Made by a program: the position numbers and the translations under genes. A DNA stretch of 64,000 nt from Clostridiales bacterium (GTDB lineage Bacteria; Bacillota; Clostridia; Oscillospirales; Oscillospiraceae). Below are positions 8,343 to 15,929 of the stretch, piece after piece (the stretch's first letter is position 1; each line of letters begins with the position of its first letter). The stretch is from the NCBI GenBank assembly GCA_902362775.1, contig CABIXV010000002.1:389362-453361 (forward strand). The letters are read 5' to 3'. The notes beneath the pieces are model-generated. The model saw only the letters and a list, made by a program, of their open reading frames with translations, had not been told where the DNA came from and did not search any database.

Positions 8343-8371
8343 AATCTAGCATAATCAGACAGCATATTCAA
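8343..8371 (-). promoter_or_regulatory. Putative sigma-A promoter of spo0A
   Basis: TTGAAT (8366-8371), 17-bp spacer and TAGATT (8343-8348) on the minus strand, about 65 bp before the spo0A start. Sequence match only. Confidence 0.5.
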
Positions 8372-8411
8372 GCCAATTCTTCTATATTTTTCCATGAACT
8401 TTTCTTTAATT

Positions 8412-8418
8412 TTCGACA
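8412..8418 (-). promoter_or_regulatory. 0A box upstream of spo0A
   Basis: A perfect TGTCGAA on the minus strand in an AT-rich tract, about 40 bp upstream of the proposed -35. The position is compatible with autoregulation by Spo0A, as known for B. subtilis spo0A. A 7-nt match can occur by chance. Confidence 0.5.
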
Positions 8419-8470
8419 TTTTTGGAATATTTTGGATGTTATCTGTGGAAGTTTGTGTCGTATTAGAAAG

Positions 8471-8503
8471 AAAAAGGGCCTCAGGTGTGGTATCCTGAGG
8501 CCC
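8471..8503 (-). terminator. Terminator of spoIVB
   Basis: A perfect 10-bp stem (8476-8485 with 8494-8503) is followed on the minus strand by TTTTTCTTT. It separates spoIVB from spo0A. Confidence 0.9.
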
Positions 8504-8508
8504 CTGGC

Positions 8509-9645
8509 TCAAGACATCTGGGCTTGGCGGCAGCTGTCGGCCTGTCGGATCATATTTTCCGCCAGGATGCCGTAGCCCCGCTGGGGGTCGCTGACCAAGA
8601 CGTGAGTCACAGCGCCCACCAGCCTGCCGTCCTGCAGGATCGGGCTGCCGCTCATTCCCTGGACGATGCCGCCGGTGGTCTCCAGCAGCTCCTGATCGGT
8701 CACCTGGACCATCAGGTTACGGGTCCCATCCCCATCCAGAAAGAGTTTGGTAATCTCGATGTCAAACTCTTCCACCTTGTCCCCCCGGATATTGGACAGG
8801 ATCGTGGCTTTTCCAGTGTGGATCTGCTCCCTGTCAGCCACTTCTACCGGCTCCAGCCCCTGGGTCAGCTCGTTTTGGTCCAACTGGCCAAAGATACCCA
8901 GATTGGTGTTGGCGTAGAGTGTTCCCAAGTCCCGGGTCAAATCAAATTGCCCATGGAGCTCACCGGGCTGGCCGCTGACCCCTTTTTTCACATCAGACAC
9001 CGTCGCCTCCATGATAGCGCCCGATTCCAGCGGCATAAGCATGGCGGTATCCACGTCGTTGATGCCATGGCCCAGGGCGGCGAACACACCGGTCTCCGGG
9101 TCATAGAAGGTCACTGTTCCGATGCCCGCCATTGAGTCTCTCAGCCAGACGCCCAGTTGGTAATTCCCCTGACTGTTGGCCACAGGGGCGGTAGTCAGCT
9201 GCAACTGCCGCTGGCCCCGGACCGCCTGAATGGTCAGCTGCTCTCCCTGCTGCTGTGCCACCATCTCCTGTATTTCTTCGATGGTGTCCACCTCTTCCCC
9301 ATTGATATGGGTAATCACGTCTCCCGCCTTCAAGCCGCAATCCCGCCCGGGGTATTGGGCGCCCCGCTCTGTTTCCACCGGTGAGAGGCCCACCACCAGC
9401 ACACCGTCAGAAAAAAGCTTGATACCCACTGCCCGGCCCAGGGGGATCACCTGTTCGCCAATCTCGGTATCCACGGAAGCGGCGGCGGACAGTCTAGGCA
9501 TTGTCAGCATGGCGGGCGCGGCCGCTTCCGAGGCCCTTCCCCCATCTCCGGTCAACAGGATAGCCGCTAGAAGACACAGCCCCAGCACACCCGCCAAAGC
9601 GCCGGCCATACCGGGGCCGCCCTTCTGTTTTGGTCCTTTCTCCAT
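8509..9645 (-). CDS. spoIVB: SpoIVB signalling peptidase (S55)
   Basis: A 378-residue serine peptidase. In sporulating Firmicutes it is secreted from the forespore into the intermembrane space, where it triggers pro-sigma-K processing. Visible parts are an N-terminal TM (about residues 13-33), a PDZ domain (about 95-180, with GLKAGDVITHINGEEV) and the S55 peptidase domain. The catalytic His lies in ALGHGINDVD and the catalytic Ser in GMSGSPI. The start is taken as the ATG at 9645, 8 nt after AGGGGG; a GTG three codons upstream overlaps the Shine-Dalgarno sequence. It precedes spo0A as in B. subtilis. An intrinsic-terminator-like hairpin lies just upstream. Confidence 0.93.
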   Translation of the reverse strand: MEKGPKQKGGPGMAGALAGVLGLCLLAAILLTGDGGRASEAAAPAMLTMPRLSAAASVDTEIGEQVIPLGRAVGIKLFSDGVLVVGLSPVETERGAQYPGRDCGLKAGDVITHINGEEVDTIEEIQEMVAQQQGEQLTIQAVRGQRQLQLTTAPVANSQGNYQLGVWLRDSMAGIGTVTFYDPETGVFAALGHGINDVDTAMLMPLESGAIMEATVSDVKKGVSGQPGELHGQFDLTRDLGTLYANTNLGIFGQLDQNELTQGLEPVEVADREQIHTGKATILSNIRGDKVEEFDIEITKLFLDGDGTRNLMVQVTDQELLETTGGIVQGMSGSPILQDGRLVGAVTHVLVSDPQRGYGILAENMIRQADSCRQAQMS

Positions 9646-9660
9646 TTGTTCCACCCCCTT

Positions 9661-9700
9661 AAAAACGAAAGGGCGGACGGCACGTTCAAGCCGTCCGCCC
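9661..9700 (-). terminator. Terminator-like hairpin just before spoIVB
   Basis: A perfect 11-bp GC stem (9671-9681 with 9690-9700) with an 8-nt loop. On the minus strand TTTCGTTTTT follows, and the spoIVB Shine-Dalgarno comes directly after. It could end an upstream transcript or attenuate spoIVB. Confidence 0.75.
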
Positions 9701-9841
9701 TCTCATTATGACCGTGTCGGGGGAGATTCAATCAAGGGTAGACCTTCCACCCTTTCCAGCTGTCCGAGCTTCGTCCTATCTGGGACGGACAATGGAAAAA
9801 GCACCCTGGACCCTAATGTCAGCAAAGGAATATTTTTTAGC

Positions 9842-9885
9842 AAAGACAGACTGGAGGACCCCCAATGGAATCCCTCCAGTCTGTC
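9842..9885 (-). terminator. Terminator of the ArsC/Spx-like gene
   Basis: A perfect 13-bp stem (9845-9857 with 9873-9885) lies 34 bp after the stop codon. Only TTT follows on the minus strand, so it is a weak terminator by sequence. Confidence 0.6.
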
Positions 9886-9919
9886 CGATCCATTTCCTTT
9901 CCCTGAAGCTGGGCGCTTT

Positions 9920-10267
9920 TTACAGCCGCGCGGACCACTCCGCCTCTCGGAAGCCCACCAGCACAAAGTCATCCGCCACCAGGATGGGCCGTTTGACCAG
10001 CATTCCGTCGGTGGCCAGCAGTGCCAGCTGATCCTCCTCCGTCATGGTGGGGAGCTTGTCCTTCAGTTCCAAAGACTTGTACAATAGGCCGGAGGTATTA
10101 AAAAATTTTTTTAATGGCAAGCCGCTGGCCTGCCACCATCCGCGCAGCTCTTCCGCCGTAGGATTATTCTCCTTAATGTGTCTCTCGGTGTAGGACACGC
10201 CCCGGTCGTCCAGGAATTTTTTGGCCCGCTGGCAGGTGGTGCATTTGGGGTAACATACAAACAGCAT
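9920..10267 (-). CDS. ArsC/Spx-family thioredoxin-fold protein
   Basis: A 115-residue protein of the ArsC/Spx/YffB group with a thioredoxin-like fold. The redox motif CTTC is at residues 8-11 (YPKCTTCQRAKKFLDD). The C-terminal part has the family's KRPILVADD motif. True arsenate reductases of this group use one Cys plus Arg residues, while Spx binds RNA polymerase through CxxC. The CxxC and length (115) fit the Spx/MgsR-like or uncharacterised branch, and the sequence cannot decide. The start at 10267 follows AGGAGG. It is a single gene with its own terminator. Confidence 0.85.
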   Translation of the reverse strand: MLFVCYPKCTTCQRAKKFLDDRGVSYTERHIKENNPTAEELRGWWQASGLPLKKFFNTSGLLYKSLELKDKLPTMTEEDQLALLATDGMLVKRPILVADDFVLVGFREAEWSARL

Positions 10268-10386
10268 GGTCGCCGCCTCCTTTTTTCCTATGGTATCATG
10301 TTTCTCAGGGCGGCGCAACCAAAAGAGAACATTTCAGCCAGAAGTTCTCTGCTGAAAAATATCATAGTTGGAATGAAAATCCTTTT

Positions 10387-10581
10387 TTACCTCATTTCGG
10401 GCGGTACGGTCGTATCCCGCCCCAGCTCCTCCCCCAGCTTTTGCAGCTCTCCCAGGGTCGATACACTGATATCGCTCTCCAGCAGACGCAGCCGGGCCCG
10501 TGGGGGCATCTTGTCCCAGTAGGACAGCAGCACCGGGTCGTGGCCCACCACATCCTGTGGCAGACGGTAATATTGCTCCAT
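10387..10581 (-). CDS. Small protein of unknown function (64 aa)
   Basis: I do not recognise this protein. It is soluble, 64 residues, with no cysteine and no membrane segment. It starts MEQYYRLPQDVVGHDPVLL and then forms a predicted amphipathic helix rich in Leu, Arg and Glu. The start at 10581 is chosen because GGAGGAG lies a few bases before it. A longer in-frame reading (24 more codons) has no ribosome site. It sits between two other small genes on the same strand, separated from the upstream one by a terminator. Confidence 0.65.
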   Translation of the reverse strand: MEQYYRLPQDVVGHDPVLLSYWDKMPPRARLRLLESDISVSTLGELQKLGEELGRDTTVPPEMR

Positions 10582-10632
10582 AAGCTCTCCTCCTTCTCCC
10601 ACAGCTTGCCCGAAAAAGGGGGAGAGCATACG

Positions 10633-10665
10633 AAAAAGAGCCTGCCATGTCAAATCATGGCAGGC
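10633..10665 (-). terminator. Terminator of the 132-aa coiled-coil gene
   Basis: A perfect 10-bp stem (10640-10649 with 10656-10665) is followed on the minus strand by TCTTTTTCG. It lies 14 bp after the stop of the 10680-11078 gene. Confidence 0.85.
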
Positions 10666-10679
10666 CCCTAGCGGCGGTG

Positions 10680-11078
10680 TTATTCCTGGGGCGGATTCTC
10701 CTGGGCTTCTGTTTCCTGAACCTCCGCTTCCTGATGGGCAGACGGCTCCGCTGCGCGCTCCACAGGCTCCACTCGCGCGACCACCTCCACCTCATCGTCG
10801 GCAGAACTCTTCAGCTCGGCGATGCGGTCGTTGTTGGCCTCGATCGCCGCCTTGGCCGCAGTGATCTTCTCGCAGGAGGCGGCATAGGCTGCCTCAGGGG
10901 CGGCACCCTTCTCCGCGTAGTACAGCTTACCCAGCTCGATGTACGCCTTTTTGATGGTGTCCTCCTCGCCCATGTTGGCGGTCTTTAGCTTGGCGATCTC
11001 CGCCAGCCGCTTGGACTGGGCTACACCGGCCTGGGCCAAGTCAGTGGCCTTTTCCTTGAAATTATCAAAAAATCCCAT
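10680..11078 (-). CDS. Conserved helical protein of unknown function
   Basis: A 132-residue soluble protein. The first about 90 residues are nearly all helical and look like a coiled coil, including DLAQAGVAQSKRLAEIAKL and a KKAYIELGKLYYAE segment. The last 40 residues form a Glu/Pro/Ala-rich disordered acidic tail. The helical part resembles small proteins I associate with Oscillospiraceae genomes, often with a zinc ribbon in relatives; none is present here. Function is unknown. GAAGGAGG precedes the ATG. It is monocistronic with a clear terminator. Confidence 0.8.
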   Translation of the reverse strand: MGFFDNFKEKATDLAQAGVAQSKRLAEIAKLKTANMGEEDTIKKAYIELGKLYYAEKGAAPEAAYAASCEKITAAKAAIEANNDRIAELKSSADDEVEVVARVEPVERAAEPSAHQEAEVQETEAQENPPQE

Positions 11079-11218
11079 GGTATCGTTGCCTCCTTCATTC
11101 CATACGGTCGCCCGTTTGATGGCTTCATTTTATCCTATTTTGTTTTCCCGCGCAAGGACCTTGCCCCCGATTTAATGTTTTTTTCATCTTTGCTATATCT
11201 TTCTTTCAGGAATGGAAT

Positions 11219-11251
11219 AAAAACGGAGCCTCCGGACATTCCGGAGGCTCC
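11219..11251 (-). terminator. Terminator of uraA
   Basis: A perfect 11-bp stem (11225-11235 with 11241-11251) with loop ACATT is followed on the minus strand by GTTTTTATT, 22 bp after the uraA stop. Confidence 0.9.
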
Positions 11252-11273
11252 CGTTTCCAACTACATGTATCGC

Positions 11274-12620
11274 TCAATACCGTCCAAAGTCACCGGAGCG
11301 GCCCTTGGTCACATCGGCGCCGAATTCATAGTCCTTGCCGGGCAGGATGGCGTTGAGGGCGATGCCAGCGATGGCCGCAATGGCCAGGGAGGTCAGCGTC
11401 ACGGAGGCGCCGCCCACATGGAAGGTCAGTCCGGAGAACTCGTTGTTGTTGCCCCAGATCTTGAAGCCCAGGCCGCACACCATGATGACGGCCGCAATAA
11501 TAAGATTGCGGGAGTTGGTGAAATCCACCCGGTTCTCCACCACGTTGCGCACGCCGATAGCGGAGATCATGCCATAGAGGATGAAGGACACGCCGCCGAT
11601 AATGGCGGTGGGGATGGAGTTGATGACGGCGGCAAACTTGGGAGAGAAGGACAGCACCACCGCATAGACAGCGGCCAGCCGGACCACCTTGGGATCAAAG
11701 ACCTGGGACAGCTCCAGCACACCGGTGTTCTCGCCATAGGTGGTATTGGCGGGACCGCCAAACATTCCGGCCAGGGAGGTGGCGATGCCGTCGCCAATGA
11801 GGGTGCGGTGGAGGCCCGGATTCTCAATAAAGTTCTCCCCCACCGTGGCGGAGATGGCAGACATATCCCCGATATGCTCCATCATGGCCGCCACGGCGAT
11901 GGGGGCCATGACCAGGATGGAGGTAAGGTCGAACTTGGCCAAGACAAAGGGCTGCAGTCCGACCAGTTCCGCGGCGGCCATGCCGGAGAAGTCCACCTGG
12001 TTGGTAGCCAACGCTACCACATAGGGGATCACAACGCCCAGCAGAATAGGAATGATCTTGATCATGCCCTTGCCCCAAATGTTTGCCGCGATAACAACAG
12101 CGATGGACAGAAGGGCCAGCCACCAGTTCGTGGAGGCGTTATTGATCGCGCTGGGGGCCAGGGACAAGCCAATGAGGATGATGATGGGCCCGGTGACTAC
12201 GGGGGGCAGGTAGCGCATGACCTTGCGCACGCCCAGCAGCCGGATCAGAGCGGCCAGCACCAGATACATCAGGCCAGCTATCACGATGCCGCCCAGGGCG
12301 TAGGGCAGCTTTTCCTCTCCGGTCATATTGGCATAGATGCCGGAATCCAGCTGGGCCACCGCGCTGAAGCCGCCCAGATAGGCAAAGGAGGAACCCAGGA
12401 ACGCTGGCACCTTCAGCTTGGTACATACGTGGAAGAACAGGGTGCCCACACCGGCGAAAAACAGGGTGGTCTGGATGGAAAGGGGCAGCCCGTAGCCCTG
12501 GACCAGGATGGGGACCAGCACGGTAGCGCCGAACATGGCGAACATATGCTGAAGGCCGAGGATCAGCATTTTGGGCAGGCCCAACTGACGGGCGTCGCGG
12601 ATAGGCTCGTGGTGATTCAT
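11274..12620 (-). CDS. uraA: Uracil permease (NCS2 family)
   Basis: A 448-residue membrane transporter of the nucleobase-cation symporter-2 family. It probably imports uracil by proton symport. About 12-14 hydrophobic segments are visible. The N-terminal LGLQHMFAMFGATVLVPIL is typical, and the substrate-binding region includes MMEHIGDMSAISATVG (the family Glu/His motif). UraA-type rather than xanthine-type specificity is inferred from EHIGD and overall similarity. The start follows GGGAGAAATGTAA. The gene has a long leader carrying a small ORF and an intrinsic terminator, so expression is probably attenuated. Confidence 0.92.
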   Translation of the reverse strand: MNHHEPIRDARQLGLPKMLILGLQHMFAMFGATVLVPILVQGYGLPLSIQTTLFFAGVGTLFFHVCTKLKVPAFLGSSFAYLGGFSAVAQLDSGIYANMTGEEKLPYALGGIVIAGLMYLVLAALIRLLGVRKVMRYLPPVVTGPIIILIGLSLAPSAINNASTNWWLALLSIAVVIAANIWGKGMIKIIPILLGVVIPYVVALATNQVDFSGMAAAELVGLQPFVLAKFDLTSILVMAPIAVAAMMEHIGDMSAISATVGENFIENPGLHRTLIGDGIATSLAGMFGGPANTTYGENTGVLELSQVFDPKVVRLAAVYAVVLSFSPKFAAVINSIPTAIIGGVSFILYGMISAIGVRNVVENRVDFTNSRNLIIAAVIMVCGLGFKIWGNNNEFSGLTFHVGGASVTLTSLAIAAIAGIALNAILPGKDYEFGADVTKGRSGDFGRY

Positions 12621-12649
12621 TTACATTTCTCCCTTCACGTTTGGCACAC

Positions 12650-12677
12650 AAAAAAAGACAACCACATTGTGATTGTC
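12650..12677 (-). terminator. Attenuator terminator in the uraA leader
   Basis: A 9-bp stem (12657-12665 with 12669-12677, one G-T pair) with a 3-nt loop is followed on the minus strand by seven T (12650-12656). It lies between the leader ORF and uraA, 29 bp before the uraA start. The leader stop codon overlaps the first stem bases. Confidence 0.85.
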
Positions 12678-12741
12678 AGCGGCAGATAGAAATGAGGGCC
12701 CCGTCAAACTTAGGCCAGCTAAAAGGCTCATACATGGTCAT
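12676..12741 (-). CDS. Leader peptide of uraA (21 aa)
   Basis: A 21-codon ORF with the start MTMYEPFSWPKF and end ISICR. GGGGGAG lies 6-7 nt before its ATG, and its start is about 23 nt after the predicted transcription start. Its TGA (12676-12678) overlaps the 5' base of the attenuator hairpin. A ribosome reaching the stop would cover the 5' arm and prevent termination. This is the geometry of the enterobacterial pyrBI leader (established), where UTP shortage stalls RNA polymerase and lets the ribosome catch up. That mechanism is inferred here. It contains the string FSWPKF, reminiscent of FSPRF in the purE leader. Confidence 0.65.
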   Translation of the reverse strand: MTMYEPFSWPKFDGALISICR

Positions 12742-12770
12742 GACGCGCTCCCCCTTTCTCGTTCCGAAGT

Positions 12771-12799
12771 ATCATAACAGAATTTCCGACAGGACGCAA
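12771..12799 (-). promoter_or_regulatory. Sigma-A promoter of the uraA leader
   Basis: TTGCGT (12794-12799), 17-bp spacer and TATGAT (12771-12776) on the minus strand, placing the start of transcription near 12764. Confidence 0.75.
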
Positions 12800-13007
12800 G
12801 AGAAAATGTTATGTTTTCGGGATTTTTTCTCGAAAGATAAAAGATTTTTTCTTCTCTGCCGGCTTGTTGGTCGTTCCGCGCATTGACTTTTTTCCCTTGG
12901 GGGGATAAACTAGTTTTGATTTTTCCCTCTTGGGGAGTTTTTTGCCTTCCCGCTGGGAAGGCTTTTCTCTGTCCCGCCCCATACCAAAGATAAAGGAGCG
13001 ATCTGCC

Positions 13008-14267
13008 ATGAAGCGGCCCTTCGTCACCCTGGAGCAGCTCCAGGAAATCGTCAAACAGTACCCCACCCCCTTCCACCTTTACGATGAGAAGGGCATCCGT
13101 GAAACCGCCCGCGGCCTGTACCGGGCCTTCTCCTGGAATCCAGGCTTTAAGGAGTATTTTGCCGTCAAGGCCACCCCCAATCCCCAAATTCTGAAGCTCC
13201 TGCGGGAGGAGGGCTGTGGCGTGGACTGCTCCTCCCTCACCGAGCTGATGATGAGCCAGCGGTGTGGCTTTGCCGGGGACGAGATCATGTTTTCTTCCAA
13301 TGATACGCCCGCCGAGGAATTTCAGCTGGCCGCCGAATTGGGGGCCACCATCAATCTGGACGATATCAGTCACATCGACTTTTTGCGGAACACCATCGGC
13401 TATATCCCCAAAAAGATCTCCTGCCGCTATAACCCTGGCGGCACCTTTACCCTGGGCGAGAGCAAAGAGGGCTTTCAGGTGATGGATAACCCCGGGGAGG
13501 CCAAATACGGTCTGACCCGGCCCCAGATGACCCAGGCATTCCGCCGGCTGAAAGAGCTGGGCGCCGAGGAGTTCGGCATCCACGCTTTCCTGGCCTCCAA
13601 CACCATTTCCAACGAGTATTACCCTGCGCTGGCCGCCATTCTCTTCCGCACCGCTGTGGAGTTGAAGGAAGAAACCGGCTGTCATATCACCTTTATCAAC
13701 CTGTCCGGCGGAGTGGGCGTCCCCTACCGTCCGGATCAGCCTGCCAATGACATCGCGGTCATCGGCGAAGGGGTACGGAGGGCCTACGAGGAGATCCTGG
13801 TCCCCGCGGGGATGGGTGATGTGTCCCTCTGCACCGAGCTGGGCCGGTTCATGCTGGCTCCCCACGGCCACCTGGTCACCCAAGTTCTCCACGAGAAGCG
13901 CACCTATAAGGATTATATTGGGGTGGACGCCTGTGCCTCCAATCTGATGCGGCCGGCCATCTATGGGGCCTATCACCACATCACTGTGATGGGCAAGGAG
14001 GACCTGCCCTGTGACCACAAGTACGACGTCACCGGCGCCCTGTGTGAGAACAGCGACAAATTCGCCATCGACCGGATGCTGCCTGAGATAGACATTGGTG
14101 ATCTGTTGGTCATCCATGACACCGGCGCCCATGGCCACGCTATGGGCTATCAGTACAATGGACGGCTCCGTTCCGCCGAGGTCCTGCTGTGCGAGGACGG
14201 CTCTACCCGCCTGATCCGTCGGGCCGAAACGCCGGAAGACTATTTCGCCACCGCTATTTGGGAGTAA
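13008..14267 (+). CDS. lysA: Diaminopimelate decarboxylase-family PLP enzyme
   Basis: A 419-residue group IV PLP decarboxylase. Expected reaction is meso-diaminopimelate to L-lysine plus CO2. The PLP lysine lies in YFAVKATPNP near residue 46. The glycine-rich phosphate site is NLSGGVGVPY, and the C-terminal substrate loop is HDTGAHGHAMGYQYNG. The equivalent of the catalytic Cys motif is LCENSDKFAIDR. The first 8 kb upstream hold no lysine genes. Ornithine/arginine decarboxylase or a related activity is less likely but possible. Start at 13008 after AAAGGAG; an in-frame start 26 codons earlier has no Shine-Dalgarno. The 3' end overlaps the convergent gene by 28 nt. Confidence 0.85.
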   Translation: MKRPFVTLEQLQEIVKQYPTPFHLYDEKGIRETARGLYRAFSWNPGFKEYFAVKATPNPQILKLLREEGCGVDCSSLTELMMSQRCGFAGDEIMFSSNDTPAEEFQLAAELGATINLDDISHIDFLRNTIGYIPKKISCRYNPGGTFTLGESKEGFQVMDNPGEAKYGLTRPQMTQAFRRLKELGAEEFGIHAFLASNTISNEYYPALAAILFRTAVELKEETGCHITFINLSGGVGVPYRPDQPANDIAVIGEGVRRAYEEILVPAGMGDVSLCTELGRFMLAPHGHLVTQVLHEKRTYKDYIGVDACASNLMRPAIYGAYHHITVMGKEDLPCDHKYDVTGALCENSDKFAIDRMLPEIDIGDLLVIHDTGAHGHAMGYQYNGRLRSAEVLLCEDGSTRLIRRAETPEDYFATAIWE

Positions 14268-14536
14268 GGCGTCTGCCGGGGACTGAGGGCTGTATACAAC
14301 TCCGCGCCCATTTCCAGGGCGGTTTGGAATTTGTACTCCATGTCCAGGCACAGCTGGTGCGTCAGACTGTCCATCAGCTGGTCCAAAAGCTGGCACCCCT
14401 CCTCATTCAGCCGCCCCTTCAACTGATTGTAATTTTTATCCACGATTTCACCACTAGCCCGATAGTCCGGGTCTTTCATCATTTCATTTCGGCATTCCAA
14501 GACATAGTCATACAGGATTCTTACCGTTTCTGTCAT
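14240..14536 (-). CDS. Small helical protein of unknown function (98 aa)
   Basis: A 98-residue soluble, mostly helical protein. It begins MTETVRILYDYVLECRNEMM and contains LMDSLTHQLCLDMEYKFQTAL. It resembles small clostridial proteins of the DUF6809 kind, but I am not certain. GGAGGG precedes the ATG. It is divergent from the XRE-lrgAB operon. Its promoter has an operator arm exactly in the -35/-10 spacer, so it is probably repressed by the adjacent XRE regulator. Its last 28 nt overlap the 3' end of the lysA-like gene on the other strand. Confidence 0.7.
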   Translation of the reverse strand: MTETVRILYDYVLECRNEMMKDPDYRASGEIVDKNYNQLKGRLNEEGCQLLDQLMDSLTHQLCLDMEYKFQTALEMGAELYTALSPRQTPYSQIAVAK

Positions 14537-14556
14537 TTTTGTCCCTCCAAAAATAC

Positions 14557-14604
14557 ATCCAAACGGATTTATTTTATTGTAGTAAATCCGTTTGGATTTG
14601 TCAA
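14557..14604. promoter_or_regulatory. Palindromic operator and promoter between xre and the 98-aa gene
   Basis: Two perfect 15-nt arms (14557-14571 and 14583-14597) form an inverted repeat with an 11-nt spacer. Each arm itself holds the small dyad ATCC-N4-GGAT. On the minus strand TTGACA (14599-14604) and TACAAT (14576-14581) are 17 bp apart, and the right arm fills this spacer. The left arm covers the expected start of transcription. A repressor bound to both arms would block the leftward promoter. I could not place a clear rightward promoter for xre. Confidence 0.8.
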
Positions 14605-14619
14605 GAGGTAAAATAATAA

Positions 14620-14832
14620 ATGACCAAATTACCAGAAAGACTCCGCCTTCTTCGGAAAGAGCGCCACATGACCCAGGCGGAAACTGCCCAGGCCATGGAG
14701 ATGGTCTATATCACCTACCGCCGTTACGAAACCGGAGAACGGGAGCCGGACGCCTCCACCCTGGTCCGGATGGCCGACTTCTACCAGGTCACCCTGGATT
14801 ACCTGGTGGGCCGGTCTGAGGAAAGGAGCTAG
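14620..14832 (+). CDS. XRE-family transcriptional regulator (70 aa)
   Basis: A 70-residue protein that is essentially one Cro/CI helix-turn-helix domain. It contains LRLLRKERHMTQAETAQAM, YRRYETGEREPD and the DYLVGRSEE ending common in clostridial XRE repressors. There is no ligand or oligomerisation domain. Only a weak AGAGGT precedes the ATG. The gene is 4 nt from lrgA and so heads the xre-lrgA-lrgB operon. The strong dyad operator directly upstream suggests autoregulation and repression of the divergent 98-aa gene. Confidence 0.9.
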   Translation: MTKLPERLRLLRKERHMTQAETAQAMEMVYITYRRYETGEREPDASTLVRMADFYQVTLDYLVGRSEERS

Positions 14833-14836
14833 TATT

Positions 14837-15196
14837 TTGAACATCATGGGCGAGATCGCCGTTGTGTTCGGCGTCTGTCTGATTTCCGAGGGCATCTCCT
14901 TTCTGCTGCCCTTCCCCTTTCCCGCCGGGGTCATCAGTCTGGTGCTTCTCCTGCTGCTCCTCTTTTCTGGAGTGGTAAAGGAGCGGCACATTGGCCGGGT
15001 CTCCGGCTTCCTGGTGGACAATATGGCCTTCTTCTTCGTCCCGCCCTGTGTAGCCATCATGGAGCATTGGGAGAAGCTTCTTCCCTACCTGCTCCCCTTC
15101 CTTTTTATTGCCGTAGTCACCACCCCCCTGGTCTATCTGGTCACCGCCTGGACCATCCAGCTACTCATTCGGCGGAAAGGGGGGAAAGGCCGGTGA
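14837..15196 (+). CDS. lrgA: LrgA/CidA holin-like membrane protein
   Basis: A 119-residue protein with four hydrophobic segments (about 7-24, 30-46, 60-75, 85-112) and the LrgA/CidA-family segment FPAGVISLVLLLLLLFSG. In staphylococci LrgA and LrgB modulate murein hydrolase activity and autolysis, and some homologues export pyruvate. The start is a TTG at 14837, 8 nt after GGAG; the next ATG is 17 nt from it. It overlaps lrgB by 4 nt. Confidence 0.88.
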   Translation: MNIMGEIAVVFGVCLISEGISFLLPFPFPAGVISLVLLLLLLFSGVVKERHIGRVSGFLVDNMAFFFVPPCVAIMEHWEKLLPYLLPFLFIAVVTTPLVYLVTAWTIQLLIRRKGGKGR

Positions 15197-15873
15197 GAGA
15201 CATTCTTTTCTCCTCCCCCTTCTTTGGCATTGTGCTGACCTGCGCGGCCTGGAGCGTGGCTCAGTGGATCCAGAAACGGACCGGCTGTTTCCTGCTCAAC
15301 CCCCTTGCCGTGGCCGTGGCTCTGATCCTGTCGGTATTGGCAGCCCTCCGTGTCCCGTATGAGGACTACCAGCAGGGCGGCGATGTCCTCTCCCTGCTCC
15401 TGGGCCCAGTGACCGCGGTGCTGGCCCTGAATATCTACCGCCAGCGTCAGCTACTAAAGGAGTATTTTTTCCCTGTCCTGGCGGGGTGCTTCACCGGCTG
15501 TCTCACTAGTCTTGGGTCCATCCTTCTGCTGTGCAAACTGCTGTCTGTGGACAGTGTCATTGCCTCCTCCCTCCTGCCTAAAAGCGTCACAACCGCTATC
15601 GCTGTTGCCATCTCGGACAGCAACGGTGGTATTCAGGGCATCACAGTCACCGCCGTGCTGGTGGCCGGAGTAATAGGCGCTATCTTTGCCCCCCTTTTCG
15701 CCAAACTGTTCCACGTCACAGACCCGGTGGCGGAAGGGGTGGCCATCGGGGCGTGCAGCCATGCTCTGGGTACCTCCAAGGCCATGGAGATTGGCGCTCT
15801 CCAGGGGGCTATGAGCTCTATCGCCCTATGTGTATGCGGCATCATGACCTCCATCATCATCATGTTTTTCTAA
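15193..15873 (+). CDS. lrgB: LrgB/CidB-family membrane protein
   Basis: A 226-residue polytopic membrane protein of the LrgB family, partner of LrgA. The conserved stretch SLLPKSVTTAIAVAISDSNG is clear, as is the C-terminal SHALGTSKAMEIG. The start is a GTG at 15193 that overlaps the lrgA stop (GTGA). A longer in-frame reading begins inside lrgA and is rejected. The length matches the family (about 230). It is the last gene of the xre-lrgAB operon and ends at a bidirectional terminator shared with ftsZ. Confidence 0.9.
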   Translation: MRDILFSSPFFGIVLTCAAWSVAQWIQKRTGCFLLNPLAVAVALILSVLAALRVPYEDYQQGGDVLSLLLGPVTAVLALNIYRQRQLLKEYFFPVLAGCFTGCLTSLGSILLLCKLLSVDSVIASSLLPKSVTTAIAVAISDSNGGIQGITVTAVLVAGVIGAIFAPLFAKLFHVTDPVAEGVAIGACSHALGTSKAMEIGALQGAMSSIALCVCGIMTSIIIMFF

Positions 15874-15880
15874 TCCGCAT

Positions 15881-15920
15881 AAAAGCAGCCCGTGCCATCG
15901 GCACGGGCTGCTTTGTCTTT
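15881..15920. terminator. Bidirectional terminator between lrgB and ftsZ
   Basis: A perfect 13-bp stem (15884-15896 with 15900-15912) and 3-nt loop. TTTGTCTTTT follows rightward and TTTTATG leftward, so it serves both convergent operons. Confidence 0.9.
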
Positions 15921-15929
15921 TATCATAAA

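Noticed and set aside
12738..14396. 552-codon frame antisense to the lysA-like gene
   Set aside because: It covers a gene with clear PLP motifs and crosses the uraA leader and promoter. It has no ribosome site.
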